Origin: Alloascoidea africana
Taxonomy: Eukaryota; Ascomycota; Alloascoideomycetes; Alloascoideales; Alloascoideaceae
Direction: 5' to 3'
DNA length: 64,000 bases
Assembly: GCA_030581615.1 (NCBI GenBank)
Contig: JAKTTT010000085.1
Span: forward strand, 1-64,000
Part shown: positions 8,977 through 18,243 of the stretch, piece by piece
Layout: each line of letters starts with the position of its first letter
Position numbering within the stretch: position 1 is the first letter of the stretch
Position numbers and translations under genes: made by a program
Notes under the pieces: model-generated
What the model was told of the DNA's origin: nothing
Database searches by the model: none
What the model saw: only the letters and a program-made list of their open reading frames with translations

Positions 8977-10998
8977 ATGCTACATGTGATCCCGTCTAGA
9001 AGGTCGATATCGACTTGTTCTTTGAGATATCAGCAAGACCTTTCCAGGCTTTTCCGTTTCGGAAGGAGCAAACGATCAAAGAAAAGACTTGCTTTAGAAT
9101 CACAGTATCCAGTACTGTTCACTCCCAACATTTCTCGAAATGGAAAGCAGGGCATGAGAGAAAATCAAGATCGAGAGGGCATGGCTGGTTGTAGAACTAG
9201 ATTTGCAACAATTCCTACTATCCCATTAACGACAAACTCCCTCCAAATCGCGCTTTACAACTATTTACAAGCCAGAAGCATGGGAGGACAGTTTGTCTTG
9301 CGAATAGAAGATCTAATTCCCGAACATCAAACAAAAGATTCCGAGGCAAAAATTATGGAAGCTTTGATTTGGTGTGGGTTGAAAGTCGACGAGGGTCCGG
9401 CAGTAGGTGGACTTTGGGGTCCATATAGACAGTCTGAGAGGAAGGATATTTACCAGAAATATGCAGATCAATTACTCGAGTCGGGGCATGCCTACAGGTG
9501 TTTTTGCTCACGAGAACGGCTTAATAACTTGGTGGAATCTGCAGGCGGTTTTAATTCAGGTTCGTATTACGATAGACACTGTCTCCATGTTAGCAAGAAG
9601 GAGGGTACAAAGAAGTTGAAAGGAAAGCTAAATTACTCGATACGATTTAAAGCGCCCTCGAAATATCCACCATTTTCAGATTTTGGACAAGGTGAGGTAC
9701 TCATTCAGCCGCATGTGAACTATGCTGATCCCAGATATGACGATCCTATTTTGATCAACCCAGATGGAACGTCGAGTTCACTGTTTGCGAGTGTAATTGA
9801 TGATCATTTAATGGGCATAACTCATGTTATCAGAGGACAGGAATGGCTTGAGTCGACACCAAAACAATTGATCCTGTATCGAGCTCTTAATTGGAAGGAG
9901 CCAACTTTTGTTCATGTGCCCAGAATACCGGATCAGTCTCATGATACAGAAGCCGACGTGTTTCTTCTCCAAAAACGAGGGGTATTGCCAGGCGCTTTTT
10001 TAAACTACGTTGCTTTTTTTGGATGGACTCCCAAAGGTTTAGGAGGAAGTACACATTTGGACGATGCAGCTTTATCGCTGCCTGAGATGGAAAAAAGATT
10101 TTCTCTAGACGAGCTCACGAAAAAGGCCAATAAATTAGACGATAGAAGGCTTGATCAATTCAACAGATATCATTTTAAAAGAGTGTTAAAGAATCCAAAA
10201 GCATTTGAGCTTATTGTTGACCAATGCCATCGACAAGTTCAGGAAAAGATGCAATCAGATATTCCCGTCAAGGATGCGGATGATAAAGGACACAAGAAGC
10301 AATTTGACCGTGAATACACTGCTACAATTCTGAACAGTTTGGCCGGTTCATACCTTACGTATATCCCCAAGTTTTATGATGACTTTGGGTTTTTCTATAA
10401 AGCTCCGGATTATAAAGCCAGTGATGGGATTCAGCGCTTCTTGGAAATGACATTTATCGCACCATCATCGTCTCCAACGCCAAGCGAATTGGGAATAAAT
10501 TCTGAAATCGGTGATTTTCCAGTTCTTCCTTCATGTATTCAAATCATGAACCATTTCTCCTCTTTTTTTGACTCTCTTCTTCCTAAGGATCCCAAACTTT
10601 CCAGTTCCAGTTTTGACCAATCTGGAGCTCCTCAAGATTTTAACAAAATGCTTGATGCGTTTGCTGATTCTAGGGAAACCAAATTCACAAAGAGAGAAAT
10701 ACTCAAAACCCTTGGTTTTGCACTGTGTGGAAGTTCAATGGCTTCTCACACTGGACTCGATGGGAAGTCTAATTCTATCAGAAACAGTGCTGATTTGCAC
10801 CAGATAGTGGAGATTCTTGGAATTGACGAAGTAAAATCGCGTGTCCAGAGTTTTTTGGAATTTTTAAAGATTGAGCACGAAGCATATCTTGAAAAGTTTC
10901 TTGCCAGAGAGGCTGATGAGTTGGAGCTCACAGACCTCTTGGGTGAACTTCGTCTGAATGAAAATAGATCAACTATGAGTACCGAAGGCGTGATATGA
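8977..10998 (+). CDS. MSE1: glutamyl-tRNA synthetase-like protein, active-site motifs lost
   Basis: 673 aa in one exon. Most similar to bacterial-type mitochondrial GluRS (yeast Mse1, about 536 aa). Residues 1 to about 45 are basic and Ser/Arg rich, a likely presequence. Family landmarks are kept: ALYNYLQARSMGGQFVLRIED (minus the usual TDxxR), WGPYRQSER, LLESGHAYRCFCSRERL, SYYDRHC, SVIDDHLMGITHVIRGQEWL, STPKQLILYRALNW and GVLPGAFLNYVAFFGW, followed by a long anticodon-binding region. Three catalytic elements are not kept. The HIGH region, normally APSPTGxLHLGxLRTA, reads ATIPTIPLTTNSLQIA (residues 78-93). The glutamate-pocket TYHxAN before VxDDH reads SSSLFAS. The KLSKR loop after the LLLN/IPD segment reads PDQSHDTEAD with about five residues fewer. 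The frame is intact, so this is not a decayed copy. Either an inactive paralogue with a new role or a very divergent enzyme; a canonical MSE1 should exist elsewhere if the former is true. Confidence 0.85.
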   Translation: MLHVIPSRRSISTCSLRYQQDLSRLFRFGRSKRSKKRLALESQYPVLFTPNISRNGKQGMRENQDREGMAGCRTRFATIPTIPLTTNSLQIALYNYLQARSMGGQFVLRIEDLIPEHQTKDSEAKIMEALIWCGLKVDEGPAVGGLWGPYRQSERKDIYQKYADQLLESGHAYRCFCSRERLNNLVESAGGFNSGSYYDRHCLHVSKKEGTKKLKGKLNYSIRFKAPSKYPPFSDFGQGEVLIQPHVNYADPRYDDPILINPDGTSSSLFASVIDDHLMGITHVIRGQEWLESTPKQLILYRALNWKEPTFVHVPRIPDQSHDTEADVFLLQKRGVLPGAFLNYVAFFGWTPKGLGGSTHLDDAALSLPEMEKRFSLDELTKKANKLDDRRLDQFNRYHFKRVLKNPKAFELIVDQCHRQVQEKMQSDIPVKDADDKGHKKQFDREYTATILNSLAGSYLTYIPKFYDDFGFFYKAPDYKASDGIQRFLEMTFIAPSSSPTPSELGINSEIGDFPVLPSCIQIMNHFSSFFDSLLPKDPKLSSSSFDQSGAPQDFNKMLDAFADSRETKFTKREILKTLGFALCGSSMASHTGLDGKSNSIRNSADLHQIVEILGIDEVKSRVQSFLEFLKIEHEAYLEKFLAREADELELTDLLGELRLNENRSTMSTEGVI

Positions 10999-12306
10999 TT
11001 ACTTCTGTGGATTATTTAACGCCATTTTTTTTTTTTGGATTCGACAAAGCATTTATTCATGTACATGTTAATCTACTGAGATTTTTCAAGAGCATATCCT
11101 CCAGTTGCTGGTTTTAATCCAAATATTGGACCTTTGTCAAAACTATAGATAGGTATGAAAAGTTTTTAATTAATGCATTCAAATCATTTGATATGAGGAG
11201 ATCAGAGCTTTTTGTAGTTCGTTTATGTTTTGCTAAATTTTTTGCTATGTGTCAAATATTAGGTCACTCACCGATCACTTGTAGGAGTAAAAAGTTCAGT
11301 AAGGCATAAATGGACTACTCCAGTAACAACCGTGAATGGCTCATTACTAGATGCAGTCAGGACGTTCCACTATTAGACTTACAACTCAGATACCATTGTT
11401 CATGTTGATCGCCAATCTACCCAGCAATTTTTCAACAATAGGGACTGCATTATTCAAAAAGTCTATAGTTGTTTAACGAGGTTTCTTTTTGATGATATTG
11501 GTGATCTGGTGGTCCGGTCTATGGTTGGAAAAGAAAGCTCTTACTGATAGGCTATCAAAAAGATAGGACCGCGATTTCCTTCACATTGTTTTTTTAAAAT
11601 GTCTTCTACAACGCTAGCCCAAAGTTTGCCTAGATTGATTCTGAAGTTAAAACCACAATCGGAAACTGCTTCTACCCTCTCCGGTGGTGATGTATTTCAT
11701 CAATACAAGATGAAACGGTGAAACTGGAACTTTAATACAAAAATAAAGCTCATGGTTATTCTATAATTCCCAATAGGTCATAAAGGAAGTCTCTATTATC
11801 ACATTTTTAAAGATGCTCTCATAATTTAAATTATTATTTCTGATATATTTGTAATGATCCGTGGTGATAAAGAAGATATGCGTTACTTTTGTTCCGGATC
11901 ACGGTGAAACATTACCTCAAACCAGATAAGCCACGTACATGTGAATATACCCAGACCAGAAACTCTAATTAACAAATGTAAGATTCATAAGGTATATATG
12001 GCTTCTCCTTTAAACAATAGGAATTGCAAGTAAGAGCTAATAAACCAACAACAACCAAAAAAAGAAAAATTGATGATAAAAGTCACAGTAGTTTAAGCAA
12101 ATAGAAGGCAAATGAAGAAACAAGACACCAAAATCAAAATTCGAAAAATGCTTAAATACACACCAACCATTAATCTAGTTGCAGACGAAGAAAAAAATTA
12201 CAAAAAATGCCAACATAAAACGGAATACCATGAGACAAGAATAATGAAAAAACAAAAAAACATTAAGTGTAAACTTTTAATGTGAAACAAACGGGGGAAA
12301 ACAAGC
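10999..12306. other. convergent intergenic region, no supported gene
   Basis: About 1.3 kb between the 3' ends of the GluRS-like gene (+) and the 438-aa gene (-). It is AT-rich, with a T run at about 11028 and A-rich tracts from 12050 to 12300. No tRNA box pattern, long frame or splice pair was found. It is long for a convergent gap in this window; a noncoding RNA cannot be excluded. Confidence 0.4.
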
Positions 12307-13623
12307 TCAAGATTCAACGGTGGTTGGGATCCACCGTTTATTAGACCATCCTTTAACAGTGAAAGAAACTTTGGAGGCATGAAAGGCATCAATAACCTGC
12401 GGATCCAGGTGCTTCTCTTGTACATTCTGTTGTCTCACAGGAGGCTTATTATAGTGGAATCCTCTCCAGGCATAGTTCATTGAAAGGGGAGAAGAGGCGC
12501 TAATGCTGCCATTACAGCTGCTGATGGCAGTGGTGACACTGGTTGAGAGCGAAGGGGCCACTTCTTCAGGCTCGGAGTGGTCTGCTGAGGCTCCGGTGTA
12601 AACATAGTCAGAAAGGCATATTCGGGGCATGGTGATCGGGTCGGACCGAGCTGGAAGGAACACTTTATCCCACGCACGGCTCTTCGGCTCGAGCTTGGGC
12701 GATTGTTGAGTTTTGTTCTGGCGCGATTCCGCCGCGTAGACTCGCAAAAAATTGGGATTCAGGCGAGCTCCCCGATGCCGCGGAGTCATCTGTTTCCCGT
12801 GGACAGACACAGAATCGGGTCTCGTCTGGCCCTGGGGAATTTCTTTGATGCTATAGGTCTGCAAGGGCACGAACTTTGTGGTCCCAGTCGGTTTTAACAC
12901 TTGCCGAGAAAATGGAGCGCGATCATCGGTTTCACGAGGGTTTGTGAATTTGATATCGATCAGCATTGGCTGGGTTTGGGCAAATCCAGAGGCCAGCGAG
13001 GTCAGTGCTTTGAGAGATTTGCTCAAGTTTGACACAAATGATTTCGCCTTGGACGGGTGCTCGCGCTTTGGAGACACCGAGTGATGAGTATCAGTTTCAG
13101 CTTCAGTTTCAGTTTCATCTTTTTCTCCTGGATCGTTTCCAGACACATCTGTATCGCAAGTAGCCAGTGGATGCGAGCACGGATCGACCGGCTCTCGTTC
13201 AGCAAACGGTTGGGTAAACGTGGGCTCTGTTGAGATAGAACTGCTATTTAAAGAATGCTCATCAGTGGCAATAGCGGTGGAACAATGTAGAGATTGGATA
13301 GGAGTAAAAGATGGTGGGTCTGCCTCTGGGGTTTCGCTATAGTGAACCAAAGTGTCCAGAATCAGCTTGGACTGGAGCTGGGGGGACTTGTACAGACATT
13401 CCCACGGGTCCTGGACTTGATCGCCAAAGCTGCTGTCGCTGTCGACGGAGACATGGTCAGCATTTTTCGCTCTGTTTTTTCTGTGCGCCTTGGACCTGCC
13501 ACGCCCGCCTTGGAGCCGTGGATTTTTGATGGGAATGGCGGTCATGGACAGGAAATCCGCTACCGCGGAGGTCATGCGATGGTTGTGGATCGTGGGGAGC
13601 TGGTGGGCGGCCATCGGAAGCAA
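12307..13623 (-). CDS. hypothetical low-complexity protein, 438 aa
   Basis: Single long frame, first codon at 13623. I do not recognise the family. It has a Ser/Thr/Pro-rich, probably disordered body; a basic tract near residues 40-52 (GGRGRSKAHRKNRAKN); an acidic Glu/Thr tract around 165-180; a helical block KAKSFVSNLSKSLKALTSLA near 195-215; and a segment in the middle to late part, RHRGARLNPNFLRVYAAESR, that looks conserved, followed by a Trp-containing AWDKVFLPAR. The C-terminus KVSFTVKGWSNKRWIP is Trp and Lys rich. No membrane segments. The GC-rich codon use in the 5' half resembles the gene at 16768-18108. Possibly a regulatory phosphoprotein; function not assigned. Confidence 0.62.
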   Translation of the reverse strand: MLPMAAHQLPTIHNHRMTSAVADFLSMTAIPIKNPRLQGGRGRSKAHRKNRAKNADHVSVDSDSSFGDQVQDPWECLYKSPQLQSKLILDTLVHYSETPEADPPSFTPIQSLHCSTAIATDEHSLNSSSISTEPTFTQPFAEREPVDPCSHPLATCDTDVSGNDPGEKDETETEAETDTHHSVSPKREHPSKAKSFVSNLSKSLKALTSLASGFAQTQPMLIDIKFTNPRETDDRAPFSRQVLKPTGTTKFVPLQTYSIKEIPQGQTRPDSVSVHGKQMTPRHRGARLNPNFLRVYAAESRQNKTQQSPKLEPKSRAWDKVFLPARSDPITMPRICLSDYVYTGASADHSEPEEVAPSLSTSVTTAISSCNGSISASSPLSMNYAWRGFHYNKPPVRQQNVQEKHLDPQVIDAFHASKVSFTVKGWSNKRWIPTTVES

Positions 13624-14278
13624 AAACAGGACGGGCCAGGTGCTGAGATCATAAGGAGGAGAGCACTGGGGGAGAGAAAGGAGAAGAAAAGAGTCCGAGT
13701 GCTGGCATCAAAGGGAAAAGGGAAACGAACCCTCCAGTCGGAGCTCATCGAATTATTTCGGAGAGCCGCGAGGGCCGTGGGCGACTTATTTGATTTAGCA
13801 TTCTGTGCTTTTGAGCCTTGCCATTTGCCCGTTGAATTGTGCATAACTTTAGTTCTACTTTATGACTCTAAATTGGCTGTGCCCGTGAAACAATATCGGA
13901 TACTTGTAAAGTATAAAAATAAAAATAAAAATAAAAATAAAGGTGAGCATCGTAAATCAGTGCTGATATCACACAAAAACAAAAAGCTGATGACTGGAAA
14001 TAAAATAAAAGAAACACACAAACTATGTTAAACAAAAGAATAGATGAAACAGTCATTGTGGTAATCTACAAATCTCATGGGCGTTGAATACTGATAATTA
14101 TGATCGTTGAAAGCCAACTCTTCTTCTCCAGCGGTGGCTTTTCTTTTCTGGCCTCGTCAAAAAGGAAAGGCCGTGTTGTTCAAAAAGCATTTTACCTTGA
14201 TAGTTTAATTTCTATTTGTTTCCCTCCTCTTCGCCTACCACGTTAAACAACTCATGTAAATCCGTTATGAACCCGACC
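13624..14278. other. intergenic region with (TAAAAA)n microsatellite
   Basis: Upstream region of the 438-aa gene and downstream region of TIF3. A (TAAAAA)n repeat of about five units lies at 13913-13941. A long plus-strand frame crosses here (13294-14031) but is mainly antisense to the 438-aa gene and ends in simple sequence, so it is not called. Confidence 0.45.
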
Positions 14279-15823
14279 CTATCTCTTAGAAACTGTCGTC
14301 CATCCATCATTATCATCATCATCTGCTGTAGATGTTGCAACTGGCGTGCCAACTTGTTTTGGGGCCGTCTTGGTCTCGTTGCTGGAAACTTTCTTCTCTT
14401 CAACTTCGTTACCGCTTTCTTCCTCGTCCTCGTCTCCTCGTAAAACATCGTATTTTGAAGAAGGCTTTGCTTTTTCCTTCTTGGGCTCGGGACTAACAAC
14501 AGATTCTTGCTGTGTCTTTCTCCCAGTAGCGCCGCCTCTCCCAGTGCTAACAGGTGGACCACGTCTCCAGCTACTTATCGAGTCCAATTCAGAATTGCCG
14601 GGACGAGCCCGATCGCCTCCTCTTCTCCAAGCATTCTTAGAAGAGGACTTGGAACTGTCAATGCTCACATTAGAAAGCTTTCTCTCTAAATCATTTGTGG
14701 CCTTGGCAGCTTCCGCAGCCTTGATCTCGGACTCTCGTCTCTCTTCAAACTCGCGGTGTTCTTTTTCCAGTCGTTCCTCAACTTGCAAATCCTTGCTTGC
14801 AGTGTCAACTGGCTTTGCGGTTCCAAACGGATTCACGGAAGATTTTCGAGAGGTGGTTGGAGAAGTAACCCCTGATTCTGTGGAAGATCTCCTTGATCCT
14901 GCTTTGTTGAAGCCCTTTCCCCAAGTCTTTTTGGACTCCTCCCTCTCGGGTACAGCCTGTCCTCTAGACCAATCGAACTCGGGCCTGGGTTGTCTGGGCT
15001 CTCTTCTGAAGCCAGGTTCCCGAGGCTCGCGAGGCTCGCGAGGTTCTCGGGGCTCTCGGGGCTCCCGTGGAGGAAGAGCCTGTCCTCTAGACCAGTCAAA
15101 CTCCGGTCGCGGTTCCCTGGGCTCTCTAGCAGGTCTGTCTCTTCTCTCTCTGTCTCTGAAGCCGCCACTCTGTCTTCTTTCGTCATCGCCGCCACCGACG
15201 ACGACCTGGCCCCTTACGTTCCAGTCAAATTCGGGTCTGGGCTCTCTGGGCTCTCTGGGCTCTCTACTACGGAAGCCGCCACGTCTATCGGAATCACGGT
15301 CCGAGGGGGGCAATGGCCCGGTTCTGGCAGCTCTCCAATCCATACTGAATACATCTTGCTTTTGAGGCGCTGCAACTTCCACATAGGCGTTTCTACCACG
15401 TATAGGGGTTTCAGAAAGTTCCAAAGCCCTCACAAGATGCTCTCTGGTTGCAAATTCGATAAAGGCAAATCCTCTCAATTTGTTTGTGCTTGTATCACGG
15501 GGCGCCTTTAAATCTATAACTGAGCCTTCACCCAGTGCTTGATCAAAGTGTGCCGCAATATCCGCTTCATCCAGTTCCCATGCTAAATTGCTGATGCGTG
15601 CTCTAAAGGGCGCCTGATCTGGAATAGGGTGTTCTTCTCTGGGTTTGTAGGCTCTTCTCTCACCGTATTGTTGATCATAGTTGTTTGAAGCAGGGGCCAT
15701 ACGGTTCGCATTGAGTGAAACGGAATCCGCATCAAAGTCATCATCTTCGTCCCATCCTCCAAAGGACTTTTCGGCGTGGAACTCGCTCAAGTCCATCTTT
15801 TTCATCTGCTTTTTGGGCGCCAT
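14279..15823 (-). CDS. TIF3: translation initiation factor eIF4B (Tif3)
   Basis: Cytosolic RNA-binding cofactor of eIF4A that promotes mRNA recruitment to the 40S subunit. The 514-aa protein starts MAPKKQMKKMDLSEFHAEK with FGGWDEDDD, as in fungal eIF4B. An RRM spans about residues 73-152 (RNP-like RARISNLAWEL and LRGFAFIEFA). Then come three copies of the family repeat R-P-E-F-D-W-x(2,3)-R-G-Q at about 200, 240 and 290, separated by Arg-Glu-Pro tracts (REPREPREP...). A charged Ser-rich C-terminus ends DDDDNDGWTTVSKR. Yeast Tif3 has the same order (RRM then about seven 26-residue repeats); here fewer clear repeats remain. Single exon. The start ATG at 15823 is supported by the conserved N-terminus. 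The repeats leave long open antisense frames that are not genes. Confidence 0.94.
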   Translation of the reverse strand: MAPKKQMKKMDLSEFHAEKSFGGWDEDDDFDADSVSLNANRMAPASNNYDQQYGERRAYKPREEHPIPDQAPFRARISNLAWELDEADIAAHFDQALGEGSVIDLKAPRDTSTNKLRGFAFIEFATREHLVRALELSETPIRGRNAYVEVAAPQKQDVFSMDWRAARTGPLPPSDRDSDRRGGFRSREPREPREPRPEFDWNVRGQVVVGGGDDERRQSGGFRDRERRDRPAREPREPRPEFDWSRGQALPPREPREPREPREPREPREPGFRREPRQPRPEFDWSRGQAVPEREESKKTWGKGFNKAGSRRSSTESGVTSPTTSRKSSVNPFGTAKPVDTASKDLQVEERLEKEHREFEERRESEIKAAEAAKATNDLERKLSNVSIDSSKSSSKNAWRRGGDRARPGNSELDSISSWRRGPPVSTGRGGATGRKTQQESVVSPEPKKEKAKPSSKYDVLRGDEDEEESGNEVEEKKVSSNETKTAPKQVGTPVATSTADDDDNDGWTTVSKR

Positions 15824-16767
15824 TTTGAAAGTATCTGTGTTTCTTGTTCTTTTGTAAAAAAGTTTTCTAATGACACCATGTTAATTACAGAGCTTGATTT
15901 TTCAATAAAAGTGGTGCCAAAGAGCAAAAAAAAAAAAAAAAAAAAAGAGATTGACAAGTCCGAAATATATATAAAAAAGTGACGGAAGCATGTACAATCA
16001 GCTATGCAATCTGCAATCGCCGATAAACCAATCTTTGTTTTCTGATTTCGTTTCAAATCATCATCAACATACCTTTGAAAATAAGGTGATTTAAACCAGA
16101 GTTGAAACCGTATTTAGAGATAAATGAATAGTTTCAACAGATAGATACTGGAGGTCACCAAAGGGGGGGATACTAATATTCACTAGAACGAGGATACTCT
16201 CTAGTGTAACAGATAACAACGATCGATTGTTGTTCTAACAGCAGAAGCAAATGAAGATTTGTCACAATGTGATATGATTTTTTTTTTTTCCTTCTTGTAA
16301 AGTAGAGTCGGTACCTGATGTACTCTGTCGTGCCCCAGTATACGCGCGGGAGTATCAGGTTGGAGCACAAACACGCTGGCGGTGAGACCAACAGACATTG
16401 AAGAGAGAAAACTCTTGAGGAAAGTGTGCACTGGATATTGGGTGGACTGGGTCGGTGTGATCAAGTGGATGGCCTTTTGATGGACGTGGCGATGGGGCTC
16501 AAACAAATGATTTGCTTACAGGATAGGGATTTATGTATCGTGTTCCATATGGATTGGAGTGGCTTTTACTCTCAGTTCTCAATTAACAAGAAAATGGTAT
16601 TCAAGTACGGAATACGTCATCAAGGCTAAGACTAAGAACGAAACTCCTTGGCTTGGAAGCGGAATTGATTGTTAGCTTTTAAAGTCCCCCGTAGTATACT
16701 GCAAAATCCCTTGCACAGCGCCTCCAAGTCTTTCCAAATGTGTAGCAACCAGGGTATTTGTTGGAAA
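15824..16767. other. intergenic region with poly(A) tract
   Basis: Contains the TIF3 promoter and the 3' flank of the gene at 16768-18108, both on the minus strand. A run of 21 A residues at 15926-15946 lies about 100 bp upstream of the TIF3 start, a nucleosome-depleting poly(dA:dT) tract of the kind common in yeast promoters. A T run of 12 lies near 16278. No gene seen. Confidence 0.5.
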
Positions 16768-18108
16768 TCATGCCAACAGAGTCTGCAACCCGTCTTTATT
16801 ATCAATGTTGGTATTGCCATGAATGCTTTTCCGGATTTTCAGAGGCTTGATAGCGGCAACAGTAAAGTCGCCTGCATCTTTCCTCAAATGCTTGCCGGTT
16901 GTGCCTCCACTATCGTTTTCTTTTTGCTCGCTTGTGTCCAATTGCCAGGCCATGGAATTTGACGCAACACTTCCAGACGGATCTGCATCGAAGATTGGCT
17001 TTCCTGTGCCTAGAGGATTTATAGTGGCATCTCTGGCTGGAGCTACTACTTCATCATAGGTTGGAACGCCAGAGTGCGCTTCAGGTATTCCCACGTTTTG
17101 GGTATTTCTACTGCTGTTGATGTTATCAACAGATGCGAAATTTATCAAAGGATAGACGGATTGTTTACCCACAGGACTGGAATCGGGGTATCGAGAAGAA
17201 GTCGGCATTTTGTTCTCACTCAAGAGACATGGAGATGCAAGCTCTGAGGCTGTTTTGGTCAGACCATGTGGGTCAAGGTAATGATTGGGGCTCTGTGATA
17301 TCATAGCGTTTGGACCATGGGTATTTCTTATTGGTATCTTCCAGTCCGATTCTTTGCTTTGGTCTTCCACAGAGCTCAGAGTCCACATGTCGATATCAGA
17401 CATTGACACTTCGCCAAGATCAAAAGTATCGCTGGGATGCACCGCCATGCTCGGCAGAGACTGCTGTTTCATCTTGTGTTTCCGCTTGCAAGTGCTGCTT
17501 TTCTTTGCCTTGTTCAGGGTATATTTATCTCGGGACGGAGGCCTCAGAGTATACTCGCTGCGGATTCGGGCAAGAGCCATCGCACTGGCATGCTTCCTCT
17601 GGCCGTTGATGAAACGATAGGACGAGTCTTCTCTCCGGTATGGCGGCATCACAGCATTTGCTCTGGAGCTCCACGGGCTCTTTCCCTTTCTGCTTCCCTT
17701 TCTCGGCCTCTCCGAGCGCATCTGCTCGAAAACCAGCTTGGCCACGTCCAGAGGGTCTCCTTCCATGACCCCAGCGGCACCTCTCAGCGGCTTTCTCCTT
17801 CTGGCCGCTTTCCCGGGACTGGCCCTTCTGCTGCAGTTTTTTGCCGAACCAGGAGGCCCAGGACCCCCGGCACTATCCTGTGAGGCCCCGGGAGCATCGG
17901 ACCAGCCCAGCGACGTGCTGGACGAGGAGCTCCATGATGGGACCATCTGCGCCCCAGCCTCGGCGTTATCGTCCCGTTGCAGAGAAAAAAGCGGGCCGTT
18001 CGCAGACTCGCTGTTCCTGATCAGCTTCGAGTCTCTCGGCCTCTGCCAGTGCCGCCGCAGCGACAGCTTGAGCCGTCTGAACGCGTTGTGGACTTCCCAG
18101 AGACCCAT
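16768..18108 (-). CDS. hypothetical protein, about 446 aa (start uncertain)
   Basis: Long minus-strand frame that stays open to 18303, where it would overlap exon 1 of the LSB1-like gene on the other strand. ATG 18108 avoids that overlap, but Trp-rich sequence just upstream (RSAAWAFWLCVQKHSD) reads like protein, so the true start may be further 5' or in an extra exon. Visible parts are a Trp/Arg helix LWEVHNAFRRLKLSLRRHW at the N-terminus, Ser-rich and basic tracts (GKAARRRKPLRG, KGSRKGKSPWSSRA), the motif SSYRFINGQRKHASAMALAR, and a Ser/Asn/Pro-rich C-terminal half ending in a basic block KPLKIRKSIHG. No membrane segments. It resembles a nuclear regulatory protein. Family not recognised. Confidence 0.55.
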   Translation of the reverse strand: MGLWEVHNAFRRLKLSLRRHWQRPRDSKLIRNSESANGPLFSLQRDDNAEAGAQMVPSWSSSSSTSLGWSDAPGASQDSAGGPGPPGSAKNCSRRASPGKAARRRKPLRGAAGVMEGDPLDVAKLVFEQMRSERPRKGSRKGKSPWSSRANAVMPPYRREDSSYRFINGQRKHASAMALARIRSEYTLRPPSRDKYTLNKAKKSSTCKRKHKMKQQSLPSMAVHPSDTFDLGEVSMSDIDMWTLSSVEDQSKESDWKIPIRNTHGPNAMISQSPNHYLDPHGLTKTASELASPCLLSENKMPTSSRYPDSSPVGKQSVYPLINFASVDNINSSRNTQNVGIPEAHSGVPTYDEVVAPARDATINPLGTGKPIFDADPSGSVASNSMAWQLDTSEQKENDSGGTTGKHLRKDAGDFTVAAIKPLKIRKSIHGNTNIDNKDGLQTLLA

Positions 18109-18243
18109 ATCCGAGTGTTTTTGCACACAGAGCCAAAATGCCCAGGCCGCGCTTCTCTTTTCCACCTCCAGAACACCCACACACCTCTTCTCTTCTCGTG
18201 CTCTTCGCACAGCCCGGGCATTCTGAACAGCTCCACTGCCAAC

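Noticed and set aside
13294-14031. 245-codon plus-strand frame
   Set aside because: Mostly antisense to the 438-aa gene, then runs into a (TAAAAA)n repeat giving poly-Lys/Asn. No domain.
14346-15365. 339-codon plus-strand frame antisense to TIF3
   Set aside because: Produced by the codon-periodic Arg-Glu-Pro repeats of eIF4B; the sequence is Ser/Leu/Gly low complexity, whereas the minus strand gives a clear eIF4B.
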